NCBI RefSeq assembly: GCF_030644385.1 | Contig: NZ_CP130060.1 | Span: 1,364,001 to 1,428,000 of the forward strand | Length of the DNA: 64,000 nucleotides | Reading direction: 5' to 3' | Source: Stomatobaculum sp. F0698 | GTDB lineage: Bacteria > Bacillota > Clostridia > Lachnospirales > Lachnospiraceae | Shown here: positions 8,276-16,791 of the stretch, piece after piece | Layout of the letters: each line of letters starts with the position of its first letter | Position numbering within the stretch: position 1 is the stretch's first letter | Position numbers and translations under genes: made by a program | The notes under the pieces: model-generated | Seen by the model: only the letters and a program-made list of their open reading frames with translations | What the model was told of the DNA's origin: nothing | Databases searched by the model: none

Positions 8276-9939
8276 CTCATTCCTTCCTTTCTCTTCTCTG
8301 CAAGTTGCTTCATTTCCTCGGCTGTCTTTAAAACGCCGTCCGTAATCTCGGCGCCGCCGATCAGCCGTCCGAGTTCCCGGTAGAGCGCCTCTCCCGTGAT
8401 TTCGCGGATTTCCGTCTCGGTCCGGCTGCCGTCCGTCGCCTTCTCGATGAGATAGTGGTGGTCCGCCATGGCCGCGAGTTGCGGGAGATGGGTGATGCAG
8501 AGCACCTGACGGGAACGACTGATTTCCATCAGCTTTTCCGAGACCAACTGCGCCGTGCGCCCGCTGATTCCGGCATCGATTTCGTCAAAAATGAGCGTTT
8601 CGACCCTGTCGTTTGCCGCGAGTACCGCGCGGAGCGCAAGCATGACGCGGGACAATTCGCCGCCGCTCGCAATCTGACGCAGCGGCTTGACCGCTTCGCC
8701 CGGGTTGGTTCGAATATAAAATTCCGCGCTCTCGCCTCCCTGTTCCGTGTATTCGGGCTGCTCTTCGAAGCGAATTTCAAAGCGCGCATCCTTGAAATTG
8801 AGGGCTGCCAACTCCCGCTCGACACGTTCCGAAAGTGCGGCGGCAGCGGTGTGGCGAAAACGCCTGAGCGTTTCCGCAGCGGTCCCGAGGGCCGCCATAG
8901 CGTCTTCGCTCTGCTGTTTCAAGCGCGCCGCATCTTTGATAAGGCTTTCAATCTCTGCCGCGCGCGCCTCTTTTTCCGCAAGCAGCGAAAGGAGCCCCGC
9001 CTCGTCGCAGTCGTACTTCGCCTCGAGGTGTCGAATTAAATCGAGGCGCTCGCCGAGCCGATTTAAGCCCTCTTCATCGCTCTCGATTTGATTGCGCTCC
9101 GTGCGCACGGCTTCCTCGGCATCCTGTAAGAGGGCATCCAACTCTGTCAGCTGTCCCTCCAGGGCGCCGAGCGCGTCCGAATAACGCAGCACCGAGCGAA
9201 CCGCGCGCAGCGCCTCACTGACCGCATCGGTGCGGAGCGCCTCTTCCGCAATGCCGAGCGCCTCTTCCAGTCGCGCCGCATTCTTGGCGCGGGTATAGGC
9301 TGCGGCGAGTTCCGCTTCTTCCCCGGGGCGTATGCCGCTCTCCGAGAGTTCGCGCAGTTCAAAGGAGAGTAAGTCCGCCTCGCGGAGCAGGGCCGCGCGG
9401 TCGGAACCCTCGCGCTCCCGCTTTTTCAACGCGCGGTAATTTCGATAGGCAACCGCATAGGCCTCTTTTGCAGCCAGTCCCTCGGGGGACAGGCTCTCGT
9501 CGAGCAGCTCTCCGTGCATCTCGGTCGAAAACAGAGTCTGCACCTCATGCTGCCCGTGGATGTCGATCAGCAGGGCGGCAAGTTCCCTTAACTGCCGCGC
9601 CGTTGCCGCCTCCCCGTTGATGCGGGACAGGCTTCGATTCTTTTGTATCTTACGGCTCACAATCACCGTTCCGTCCTCTTCCGGAAACACGGAAAGCGCA
9701 GCCAGCTTTTCTCTCAGTTCTTGCCGCTCGACGGAAAAAACAAGCTCCAAATATGCCGCCTCTTCGCCGCTCCGTATCATATCCCTGCCTGTCTTTGCGC
9801 CGAGCAGGGCGGAAATGGAGTCGATCAGTATGGATTTTCCGGCACCGGTCTCACCGGAGAGCACCGTGAACCCCTCCTCAAACGAGAGGCTCGCCTCTCG
9901 AATCAAGGCAAAGTTCTTCACCCGCAATCCTAGCAGCAT
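8272..9939 (-). CDS. recN: DNA repair protein RecN
   Basis: SMC-like ATPase that acts early in double-strand-break repair. It is 555 residues, the family's length. The Walker A motif GETGAGKSILIDSI is near residues 29-42. A central coiled coil (about 150-370) separates the head halves. The C-terminal half has the ABC signature-like SGGELSRVMLALRA near 422-435, Walker B LIFDEIDAGISG near 448-459 and the ITHLPQLAAMADHH block. It follows argR by 8 bases in the classical Firmicutes nusB-to-recN order, and its stop overlaps the glgA start. Assignment is secure. Confidence 0.97.
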   Translation of the reverse strand: MLLGLRVKNFALIREASLSFEEGFTVLSGETGAGKSILIDSISALLGAKTGRDMIRSGEEAAYLELVFSVERQELREKLAALSVFPEEDGTVIVSRKIQKNRSLSRINGEAATARQLRELAALLIDIHGQHEVQTLFSTEMHGELLDESLSPEGLAAKEAYAVAYRNYRALKKREREGSDRAALLREADLLSFELRELSESGIRPGEEAELAAAYTRAKNAARLEEALGIAEEALRTDAVSEALRAVRSVLRYSDALGALEGQLTELDALLQDAEEAVRTERNQIESDEEGLNRLGERLDLIRHLEAKYDCDEAGLLSLLAEKEARAAEIESLIKDAARLKQQSEDAMAALGTAAETLRRFRHTAAAALSERVERELAALNFKDARFEIRFEEQPEYTEQGGESAEFYIRTNPGEAVKPLRQIASGGELSRVMLALRAVLAANDRVETLIFDEIDAGISGRTAQLVSEKLMEISRSRQVLCITHLPQLAAMADHHYLIEKATDGSRTETEIREITGEALYRELGRLIGGAEITDGVLKTAEEMKQLAEKRKEGMR

Positions 9940-9947
9940 AAGTCACC

Positions 9948-10397
9948 TCAACCCACAACCATTTTTCTGACCTGTTCCATGAGGAGCAGGGCATCATCCG
10001 TGGAGCGCGTCGCGCAGAAAACCGTGTCATCGCCCGCGACACAGCCCACCGCCTCGTGAAGATGCATGGCGTCGAGCGAAGCCGCGACTGCCATGGCCAT
10101 GCCGGAGACGGTTTTCACGACCAGAATATTCTGTGCTCTGTCCATTCCGACATAGCTGTCCCGCAGAATGCGGACGTACTTTTCGATCTTCGGATCCTCA
10201 TTCTGCATGACGGTATAGCGCTGCTTGCCGTTATCCGTAGCGACCTTCGTGAGACGCATCTCGCGAATATCGCGGGACACGGTCGCCTGCGTCACACGAA
10301 AACCGGCCAGCCGAAGTTCCTCGACCAGCTCCTCCTGTGTCTCAATCTCTTTCTTACCGATTAACTCAACAATTTTCGAATGTCTCTCTAACTTCAT
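9948..10397 (-). CDS. argR: Arginine repressor ArgR
   Basis: Hexameric arginine-responsive transcription regulator of 149 residues. The N-terminal winged helix reads RHSKIVELIGKKEIETQEEL and continues to the recognition segment VTQATVSRDIREMRLTK near 35-51. The C-terminal domain (about 80-149) has the oligomerisation and arginine-binding pattern, including GDDTVFCATRS near the end. It stands between nadK and recN, its usual place in Clostridia, where it is co-transcribed with housekeeping genes. No arginine biosynthesis genes are in the window. Confidence 0.96.
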   Translation of the reverse strand: MKLERHSKIVELIGKKEIETQEELVEELRLAGFRVTQATVSRDIREMRLTKVATDNGKQRYTVMQNEDPKIEKYVRILRDSYVGMDRAQNILVVKTVSGMAMAVAASLDAMHLHEAVGCVAGDDTVFCATRSTDDALLLMEQVRKMVVG

Positions 10398-10406
10398 CTG
10401 CCCCCC

Positions 10407-11243
10407 TCATAGCGCAGTCATCTTGCTGCGCAATTGTGCCAAAAAGCTTTCCGCCCCGATGCGGATAACCGGTGTTGTCAGCTTGCTCTCCGAAATGCGC
10501 ACACTGTCGCCGCCGAGCAACTGCTCGGACGCGGCGCCGTCAAAATCCGCGCTCTGAATGCCCCGCTCTTCCGGGGGTATGCATACCTCGAGCTCATCCT
10601 CCGCGCGAAACACAATGCTCGCGCGATACAGCGAGTGCGGACATATCGGTGTCAAGACTGTCATTCGGGCGACCGGATCGATGACGGGTCCTCCCGCGCT
10701 CAGATTGTAAGCGGTAGATCCGGTCGGTGTTGAGATAATAATACCATCTGCCTTATATTCATTCAAGAAAGCGCCGTTTACTTTGATGCGAAAATGCACC
10801 GGTCCCGCGTTGTATTTGCGGGATACGACCACTTCGTTCAGCGCGAGCCACTCCCGGTCGCGCGGGCTCTCGTGTCCGTTTCGGATAATACGCCCCCTGA
10901 GCATCATGCGCTCTTCGACTGTAAAATCATCCAAAATCAGTTTTTCCAAAACGCGCGGTATTTCTGCATCCTTACTCGCAACGGTGAGATAGCCCATGTG
11001 TCCGAGGTTAATGCCGACGAGCGGGAGGCCGCTCCCGGCAAGTCCCCTGGCCGCGCGAATCAGCGTTCCGTCGCCGCCGAGTGTAATGACACAGTCATAG
11101 TCGAGTGCGGTAATCCCCTGTGTGCTTTGGTCCTCGATATCGACGCGCATTGCGCCGAGTCTGAGGAGCTGCTCCCGTATGGCCTTTGCCTTCTCGTCGG
11201 CCCGCTCTTTCCTGCGGTTTACAAAAAGTAAAAAGCGCTTCAT
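10407..11243 (-). CDS. nadK: NAD kinase
   Basis: Phosphorylates NAD to NADP in the cytosol. The 278-residue protein carries the ATP/NAD-kinase motif LGGDGTLIRAAR near 55-66, the NLGHMGYLT block near 79-87 and the NE/D-type motif WLALNEVVVSR near 131-141. It also has the C-terminal glycine-rich region with STPTGSTAYNLSAGGPV near 178-194. The start overlaps the end of tlyA by 4 bases (ATGA); argR follows after 9 bases. Confidence 0.96.
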   Translation of the reverse strand: MKRFLLFVNRRKERADEKAKAIREQLLRLGAMRVDIEDQSTQGITALDYDCVITLGGDGTLIRAARGLAGSGLPLVGINLGHMGYLTVASKDAEIPRVLEKLILDDFTVEERMMLRGRIIRNGHESPRDREWLALNEVVVSRKYNAGPVHFRIKVNGAFLNEYKADGIIISTPTGSTAYNLSAGGPVIDPVARMTVLTPICPHSLYRASIVFRAEDELEVCIPPEERGIQSADFDGAASEQLLGGDSVRISESKLTTPVIRIGAESFLAQLRSKMTAL

Positions 11244-12064
11244 TTCTTTCCCCCCGCAAGCGTCTCATGCGCAGCGGCGACCACCGCGCGCGCGGTCTCT
11301 GCCGTCACCTCGGCGGTCATATTCTCGCCCTCCTCGACGGTACGAAGCCAAATCAAATACTCGATATTGCCCTCCGGACCGCGTATCGGAGAAAAACTTA
11401 AGCCGAGCGGCACAAAGCGGGAGGCCGCCGCATAGTCGAGCACATGTTCTATGACTTCGACATGAACCTTTGCATCCCGCACCACGCCGTGTTTTCCGAC
11501 CTGCTCTCTCCCCGCCTCAAACTGGGGCTTGATGAGGGCCACCACTTCCGCCTCCGCCGCGAGCAGGGCGCGCACCGCGGGGAGAACCTTGGACAGAGAG
11601 ATAAACGAGACATCGATGGAAGAAAACGCAATCTCTTCCGGAACCTCCGCCCGCGTCGCATAGCGGATATTGGTCTTCTCGAGACACACGACGCGATTGT
11701 CGTTTCTCAGCTTCCAGTCGAGCTGACCGTGGCCCACATCGACCGCATAGACCTTTACGGCGCCTTGCTGCAACATGCAGTCCGTAAAACCGCCGGTCGA
11801 AGCGCCGACATCCATACAGATTTTACCGGCGAGTGAGAGCGGGAACTCCTTCAGCGCCTTTTCCAGTTTTAAACCGCCGCGGCTCACATAGGGGAGGCGG
11901 TTTCCGCGCACTTCGATCGTGACTTCGGACGGGAAGTTCTGTCCCGCCTTGTCCTCTCTCTGCCCATCCACATATACCAGACCCGCCATGATGAGCGCTT
12001 TTGCCTTCTCGCGACTCTCCGCAAGGCCGCGCCCCGTCATCAGAACGTCCAGTCTTTCCTTCAT
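11240..12064 (-). CDS. tlyA: TlyA family rRNA (cytidine-2'-O)-methyltransferase
   Basis: Predicted 2'-O-methyltransferase of 16S/23S rRNA. I chose the ATG at 12064, giving MKERLDVLMTGRGLAESREK, 274 residues. An upstream in-frame ATG at 12196 would add a tail that overlaps dxs and has no family similarity. Domains are an N-terminal S4 RNA-binding domain (about 1-65) and an FtsJ-type methyltransferase (about 75-265) with the SAM motif MDVGASTGGFTDCMLQQGA near 83-101 and the VALIKPQFEAG block near 175-185. It lies 19 bases after dxs and overlaps nadK by 4 bases. Some TlyA proteins were first described as haemolysins; the methylase role is better supported. Confidence 0.93.
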   Translation of the reverse strand: MKERLDVLMTGRGLAESREKAKALIMAGLVYVDGQREDKAGQNFPSEVTIEVRGNRLPYVSRGGLKLEKALKEFPLSLAGKICMDVGASTGGFTDCMLQQGAVKVYAVDVGHGQLDWKLRNDNRVVCLEKTNIRYATRAEVPEEIAFSSIDVSFISLSKVLPAVRALLAAEAEVVALIKPQFEAGREQVGKHGVVRDAKVHVEVIEHVLDYAAASRFVPLGLSFSPIRGPEGNIEYLIWLRTVEEGENMTAEVTAETARAVVAAAHETLAGGKK

Positions 12065-12083
12065 TCCTCTTCCTTCCCCCCGC

Positions 12084-13949
12084 TCACCAGTGATACTTAT
12101 CGCGCAATACCGCGACCACGGAATCCGAATCGATGCCCAGATGCTCCCGAAGCACCGAGACATCGCCGTGCTCCACATAGGCGTCCGGCAGCGCAATGTG
12201 CGTCACCGAAAGCTCCTTTTTCTGTGAGGAAGCCCATTCGGCCACCTCGAGGCCGAAGCCGCCGCGCAGTACATTCTCCTCGAGCGTCACAAAATTCTCG
12301 TGGGTCTTTGCGAGTTCGGCGAGCATTTCCTTGTCGATCGGCTTCGCAAAGCGCATGTTGACCAGCGTACAGGGCTGTCCGAGCGCCTTCAATTTCTCTC
12401 TGACATGCTCCGCCGTACTCACCATGCTGCCGAGCGCAAGCAGGGCTGTCTTCTCCTCCCGGTAAATAAGCTCTGCCTTGCCGAAGCGTATCGGTTCCCT
12501 GAACTCCGCCAATCCGCGATAGGCCTTGCCGCGCGGATAGCGTATCGCAATCGGGCCGCCGTAGGAAAACGCAAAGCGAAGCTCTTCCTCAAGTTCAAAA
12601 CAATTCTTCGGCGCGAGTATGGTCATATTCGGAATACAGCCGAGATACGAGAGGTCGAAGACTCCCTGGTGGGTCTCTCCGTCCGCCCCGACCAGTCCCG
12701 CGCGGTCAATCGCAAAGACCACCGGCAGGTTCTGAATACAGACATCGTGCAGCACCTGGTCGAAGCCGCGCTGTAAAAAGGAGGAGTAAACCGCGACCAC
12801 AGGCTTCATGCCGCCCGCCGCAAGGCCCGCAGCACTCGTCACCGCGTGCTGCTCGGCAATGCCAACGTCAAAACAGCGCTGCGGATAGCGCCTGCCGAAG
12901 GCCGCGAGTCCCGTGCCCTCCGGCATCGCCGCCGTCACCGCGACAATGTCGGGGTCTTCCGCCGCGAGCCGAATCAAAGTTCTGGAAAAGACATCGGTGT
13001 AATCCGGATACTGTTTGTTCTTTTTCGGGACGCCGGTTGCCAACTCAAAGGGTCCCACGCCGTGAAAGAGGTCCGGATGCCGCTCCGCGGGGCGGTAACC
13101 CTTGCCCTTCTCCGTGATGACATGCACGAGAACGGCGCGCGGCAAACGGCGCGCCTCTTCAAAGACACGCATCAGTTTTTTGATATCGTGCCCGTCCACC
13201 GGTCCCAGATAGGTCACGCCGAGGTTCTCAAAGAACATGCCCGGAACAAAGAGCTGCTTGATGCCGTTCTTTGTGGTCCTGAGGCTCTCGACCATGTGCT
13301 TTCCGATGCCGGGAATCGCAAAGAGCGCCTCCGCGACATTCTCTTTCAGACGGTTGTAACCGGCGGAAGTGCGTATGGAATTCAGATAGGCGGACATGCC
13401 GCCCACATTCTCGGAAATCGACATGCGGTTGTCGTTTAAGACAATGATGAAGTTCGACTTCATGCGGCCCGCGTTATTCAGCGCCTCGTAGGCCATACCG
13501 CCGGTCAGGGCTCCGTCGCCGATCACCGAAATGACCGCGTGCTGTTCGCCGCGGAGATCCCGCGCCGTCGCCATGCCGAGTCCCGCCGAAATCGAGGTCG
13601 AGGAGTGCCCCGTATTAAACGCGTCGCAGGGACTCTCGTTTCGCTTCGGGAAACCGGCAATGCCGCCGAAGCTCCTGAGTCCCGCAAAGTCTTTCTTGCG
13701 TCCGCTCAGGATTTTATGCGTGTAAGACTGATGTCCCACATCCCAGATAATCTTATCCGTCGGCGGACAGAAGCTCAAATACATGGCCATCGTGAGTTCC
13801 ACGACGCCGAGATTGCTCGCGAGATGCCCGCCGCACGCCGAACAATGCGAGATCAGAAAGCGTCTGATCTCCGCGGCCAGCGCATCCCATTCCCCGGGGG
13901 AAATCCGCTTGATATCCTCCGGGCCGTTGATGTAATCCAATCGCCCCAT
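12084..13949 (-). CDS. dxs: 1-deoxy-D-xylulose-5-phosphate synthase
   Basis: Thiamine-diphosphate enzyme joining pyruvate and glyceraldehyde-3-phosphate, the first step of the MEP isoprenoid pathway. The start at 13949 (MGRLDYINGPEDIKR) gives 621 residues, the normal length; the reading frame stays open another 20 codons upstream but that part is not family-like. The TPP motif GDGALTGGMAYEALNNAG is near 148-165. A transketolase central domain contains MPEGTGLAAFGRRYPQR and FDVGIAEQHAVTSAAGLA, and a C-terminal domain begins near IAIRYPRGKAYRG. It sits 14 bases after ispA. ispD of the same pathway is at 47 kb. Confidence 0.96.
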   Translation of the reverse strand: MGRLDYINGPEDIKRISPGEWDALAAEIRRFLISHCSACGGHLASNLGVVELTMAMYLSFCPPTDKIIWDVGHQSYTHKILSGRKKDFAGLRSFGGIAGFPKRNESPCDAFNTGHSSTSISAGLGMATARDLRGEQHAVISVIGDGALTGGMAYEALNNAGRMKSNFIIVLNDNRMSISENVGGMSAYLNSIRTSAGYNRLKENVAEALFAIPGIGKHMVESLRTTKNGIKQLFVPGMFFENLGVTYLGPVDGHDIKKLMRVFEEARRLPRAVLVHVITEKGKGYRPAERHPDLFHGVGPFELATGVPKKNKQYPDYTDVFSRTLIRLAAEDPDIVAVTAAMPEGTGLAAFGRRYPQRCFDVGIAEQHAVTSAAGLAAGGMKPVVAVYSSFLQRGFDQVLHDVCIQNLPVVFAIDRAGLVGADGETHQGVFDLSYLGCIPNMTILAPKNCFELEEELRFAFSYGGPIAIRYPRGKAYRGLAEFREPIRFGKAELIYREEKTALLALGSMVSTAEHVREKLKALGQPCTLVNMRFAKPIDKEMLAELAKTHENFVTLEENVLRGGFGLEVAEWASSQKKELSVTHIALPDAYVEHGDVSVLREHLGIDSDSVVAVLRDKYHW

Positions 13950-13963
13950 AGCTGTCTCCGTCC

Positions 13964-14860
13964 TCAGAAGTTGCGCTCCGTGAGATAGGCTATGAGCGCC
14001 GCCAAGCATTTTGTGTCTCCCGGAAAGCCCTTCAGGCGCTGCGCCGCTATCTCGCTCTGCTGTCTGACCGCCTCTTTCGCGCTCTCCAAGCCGTACAGGG
14101 AGACATAGGTCGTCTTCTGATTTTTTTCGTCCGAGTGGAGCGGTTTTCCGAGTTCCGCCTCACTCGCCGTCTCATCCAAAATATCGTCGCGTATCTGGAA
14201 CGCAAGCCCCACTGCCGCGCCGATTTGCTCTGCGATCCGCAGCTCTTCTTCCGTCGCGCCGCCGAGCGCCGCTCCCATCATAAAGGCCGCCTCGAGAAGG
14301 GCTCCTGTCTTCAAGCGGTAGATGAAGTCAAGCGTCGTCGCATCCAGACGCTCTCCGGTCTTCTCCACATCCACGGACTGACCGCCGAGCATGCCGAACA
14401 CGCCGCTCTTCTCGCCGAGTATCGCGAGGGCGCGCGCCGCTCTCTCCGGGTGCTTGGACGCAGCCACCGCTTTCCCCGCCAGGGTGAGCGCCTCCAGCAC
14501 AAGGCCGTCGCCCGCAAGCGTGCCCATGGCCTCGCCGTAGATATACCAGGTGGTCGGCTTTCCCCGCCTGAGGATATCATTGTCCATGCAGGGAAGGTCG
14601 TCGTGCACCAGCGAAAAACTGTGTATCATTTCGAGCGCCGAAAGGAAGGGGGCAGCCTCTTCCTTCCAGCCGCTCTCGCCCCTTGCCTCCGCAAAACATT
14701 TGCAGCTCTCAAAGAGTAAAATCGGGCGTATGCGCTTGCCGCCGTTTTCGACCGCCTCGCGCATCGCGCGTATCACCGTGCGCTGCAGCCCGTCTTCGCG
14801 GGGCAGCGAAGCGCGAATCAGCGCCTCTACTTCCGACTTGTCATAGGGAAGGCTCTGCAT
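13964..14860 (-). CDS. ispA: Polyprenyl (farnesyl/geranyl) diphosphate synthase
   Basis: Condenses isopentenyl diphosphate with allylic diphosphates, giving geranyl or farnesyl diphosphate. I start at the ATG at 14860 (MQSLPYDKSEVEALI), giving 298 residues. The first aspartate-rich motif, LVHDDLPCMDND near 80-91, and the second, QIRDDILDETAS near 215-226, both hold their metal-binding Asp residues; GKRIRPILL near 43-51 binds IPP. The start overlaps the stop of xseB by 20 bases. Chain length cannot be fixed from sequence, but the spacing fits a short-chain bacterial type. Confidence 0.94.
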   Translation of the reverse strand: MQSLPYDKSEVEALIRASLPREDGLQRTVIRAMREAVENGGKRIRPILLFESCKCFAEARGESGWKEEAAPFLSALEMIHSFSLVHDDLPCMDNDILRRGKPTTWYIYGEAMGTLAGDGLVLEALTLAGKAVAASKHPERAARALAILGEKSGVFGMLGGQSVDVEKTGERLDATTLDFIYRLKTGALLEAAFMMGAALGGATEEELRIAEQIGAAVGLAFQIRDDILDETASEAELGKPLHSDEKNQKTTYVSLYGLESAKEAVRQQSEIAAQRLKGFPGDTKCLAALIAYLTERNF

Positions 14861-15092
14861 AACGATCCTCCAATACTTCCATCTGCTCTTCGACAAACTG
14901 CAGTTTCTCGTTAATTTCACCCGCGAGCTTCATACCTTTTTCATAGAGCGAAAATGCATCCTCGAGACTGGTCTCGCTCGCCTCGAGTTCCGCAAGCAGC
15001 TGCTCGAGCAACTCCATGCTCTCTTCGACCGAGCGCTTGCTCTTACGTCTGCCTGTCTTACGCTCCTTCTCCCGCTCAAGCTTCTCGTCCAT
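14841..15092 (-). CDS. xseB: Exodeoxyribonuclease VII small subunit
   Basis: The small subunit of ExoVII, which with XseA degrades single-stranded DNA. The 83-residue protein has a lysine/arginine-rich N-terminal tail (1-22) followed by the conserved helical hairpin SMELLEQLLAELEASETSLE and DAFSLYEKGMKLAGE near 26-57, the family's hallmark. It overlaps xseA by 17 bases upstream and ispA by 20 bases downstream, indicating tight coupling. Confidence 0.93.
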   Translation of the reverse strand: MDEKLEREKERKTGRRKSKRSVEESMELLEQLLAELEASETSLEDAFSLYEKGMKLAGEINEKLQFVEEQMEVLEDRYAEPSL

Positions 15093-16311
15093 GCTTCTCC
15101 TCTGTCTCCGGCTGTCTCCGGGAAATCGTTTCTACTGTGACACCTGCCTCGCCGTCCAAGAAACGAAGGCGAAGCTGCTCGCCGGTTTCCAGTGCCGAGA
15201 CCCCCGTAACGGCACTGCCGTCCGCATGCGCCGCATAGGCATAGCCGCCTGTCAGGCGGTTTAAGGGTGAGGCCGCGCGAAGCCGCGCCGCAAGCAGCCG
15301 AAACTCTGCCAGCCGCGCGTTCTTTTTGTTGAACAGTTCGCTCCTGAGTTGTCTTCGCAACTCCTCCACGCGCAATTTGCGCGCGCGTATCAGTTCCTCC
15401 GGTGTATTGAGCCGAAGCAGGAAATTCGCGCGGCGCGACCTTTCCCGAAGGAGATTCACCTTGGTTTGCAAAGCGTAACGCAGGCGTTCCCGCGCGCGCG
15501 AAAGGAGCGCGAGTTCCGCCTCCAAGTTCGGAACACCGCGCTCTGCCGCCGCAGAGGGCGTTGCCGCGCGAAGATCTGCGACAAAGTCCAATATTGTGAC
15601 ATCGGACTCGTGGCCGACCGCCGATATAACGGGAGTCTTACAGGCATGCGCCGCCCGCGCAACCCGCTCGTCGTTAAAACACCAGAGATCCTCCATGGAG
15701 CCGCCGCCGCGCCCCACTATCATCACGTCCACGCCGTAGGCATCCAGCGCGCGGATACCGCGCACAATGCTGGCCGGGGCGTCCTGTCCCTGGACCAGCG
15801 CCGGAAAGAGTACTATCTTGACATAGGGATTCTGCTGATAAGCGACGGTCTGAATGTCATGGATGGCTGCGCCGCTCGGGCTGGTCACGACCCCGAGGGT
15901 CTTTACGAATCTCGGCAGCGGCTTTTTATGTGCCGGGTCAAAGAGGCCCTCGGCCTCCAGTGCGCGGAGGCGCTGCAAATAGAGCTCGTAGAGCTCTCCC
16001 TGTCCGAGTTTCTCTACCGCCTTCGTGTTCAGCTGGTAGACGCCCGCTCTCTCATAGACCGTCACCGCGCCCGTGCAGACAACCTGCATGCCGTCCTTCA
16101 GCCGCTCGCGAAGCGAGAGCGCATTCTGACGGTATACCACGCCGCGGAGCTCTGCCTCGCTGTCCTTTAAGGTAAAGTAGATGTGCCCGCTCGCATGATA
16201 TTTGACATTCGAGAGTTCACCGCGTATGCGCACGCCCCCAAGCAAAAAATCCTCGCGAAAGAGATTGCTCACATAGGCGTTCAGCTGCGCAACCGTATAT
16301 GTTTTAGCCAT
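15076..16311 (-). CDS. xseA: Exodeoxyribonuclease VII large subunit
   Basis: Catalytic subunit of ExoVII. The 411-residue protein has an N-terminal OB-fold for single-stranded DNA (about 1-100, with VRIRGELSNVKYHASGHIYF). The catalytic domain contains LGVVTSPSGAAIHDI near 138-152, VMIVGRGGGSMEDLWCFNDE near 196-215 and ISAVGHESDVTILDFVADLR near 232-251, all highly conserved. A coiled-coil segment (about 270-350) follows. It directly abuts the nusB stop (start at 16311, stop at 16312) and overlaps xseB by 17 bases. Confidence 0.96.
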   Translation of the reverse strand: MAKTYTVAQLNAYVSNLFREDFLLGGVRIRGELSNVKYHASGHIYFTLKDSEAELRGVVYRQNALSLRERLKDGMQVVCTGAVTVYERAGVYQLNTKAVEKLGQGELYELYLQRLRALEAEGLFDPAHKKPLPRFVKTLGVVTSPSGAAIHDIQTVAYQQNPYVKIVLFPALVQGQDAPASIVRGIRALDAYGVDVMIVGRGGGSMEDLWCFNDERVARAAHACKTPVISAVGHESDVTILDFVADLRAATPSAAAERGVPNLEAELALLSRARERLRYALQTKVNLLRERSRRANFLLRLNTPEELIRARKLRVEELRRQLRSELFNKKNARLAEFRLLAARLRAASPLNRLTGGYAYAAHADGSAVTGVSALETGEQLRLRFLDGEAGVTVETISRRQPETEEKHGREA

Positions 16312-16728
16312 TTAGACCAATTTTGCGAGGACACCGTTCACGAAGGAGGGAGCCTCATCTCCGCCGAATTTTTTTGCGAGTTCAACCGCCTCGTTGATGG
16401 CTACCTTGTCCGGAATGCTCTCGTCAAACCGCAGTTCGTAGCAAGCCAGGCGAAGGATGGTCAGTTCCACGCGTCCCATCTGCCGAAGACTCCAACCGGA
16501 TGAGGCCTGTGTGAGCGTCTCGTCGATCTCGGCAAGCTTCGTAAGAACAGCTGCGACGCGCTCCCGGCAGAGTTCCCGCTGATCCTCGCTGAATTCGGGA
16601 CTCTCGTCCTCTTCGTCCGGGACCTCGCATAAATACGCATCTATCTGCTCTTCCGCCTCCGAGGGAGTACAAAAGTTGGTGCTGAACAGCATCTTGAAAC
16701 AATGCTCTCTGAGCGCTCGTCTTGTCAT
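16312..16728 (-). CDS. nusB: Transcription antitermination factor NusB
   Basis: Binds boxA RNA with NusE (S10) in rRNA transcription complexes. The 138-residue helical protein opens with TRRALREHCFKMLF and ends with the conserved DKVAINEAVELAKKFGGDEA and FVNGVLAKLV blocks. It is the first gene of the nusB-xseA-xseB-ispA-dxs-tlyA-nadK-argR-recN run and is preceded by a clear promoter at 16763-16791. Confidence 0.95.
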   Translation of the reverse strand: MTRRALREHCFKMLFSTNFCTPSEAEEQIDAYLCEVPDEEDESPEFSEDQRELCRERVAAVLTKLAEIDETLTQASSGWSLRQMGRVELTILRLACYELRFDESIPDKVAINEAVELAKKFGGDEAPSFVNGVLAKLV

Positions 16729-16762
16729 CTCCTATCCTTTCCAAAGCACATACTTACTCCGC

Positions 16763-16791
16763 AGTATATCGCAATTTGCGCCGATTCACAA
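16763..16791 (-). promoter_or_regulatory. Promoter of the nusB operon
   Basis: On the minus strand TTGTGA (16786-16791) and TATACT (16763-16768) are 17 bases apart, 35 bases before nusB. The -35 box overlaps the last codons of addA. No terminator separates addA from this promoter, so read-through is possible. Confidence 0.75.
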
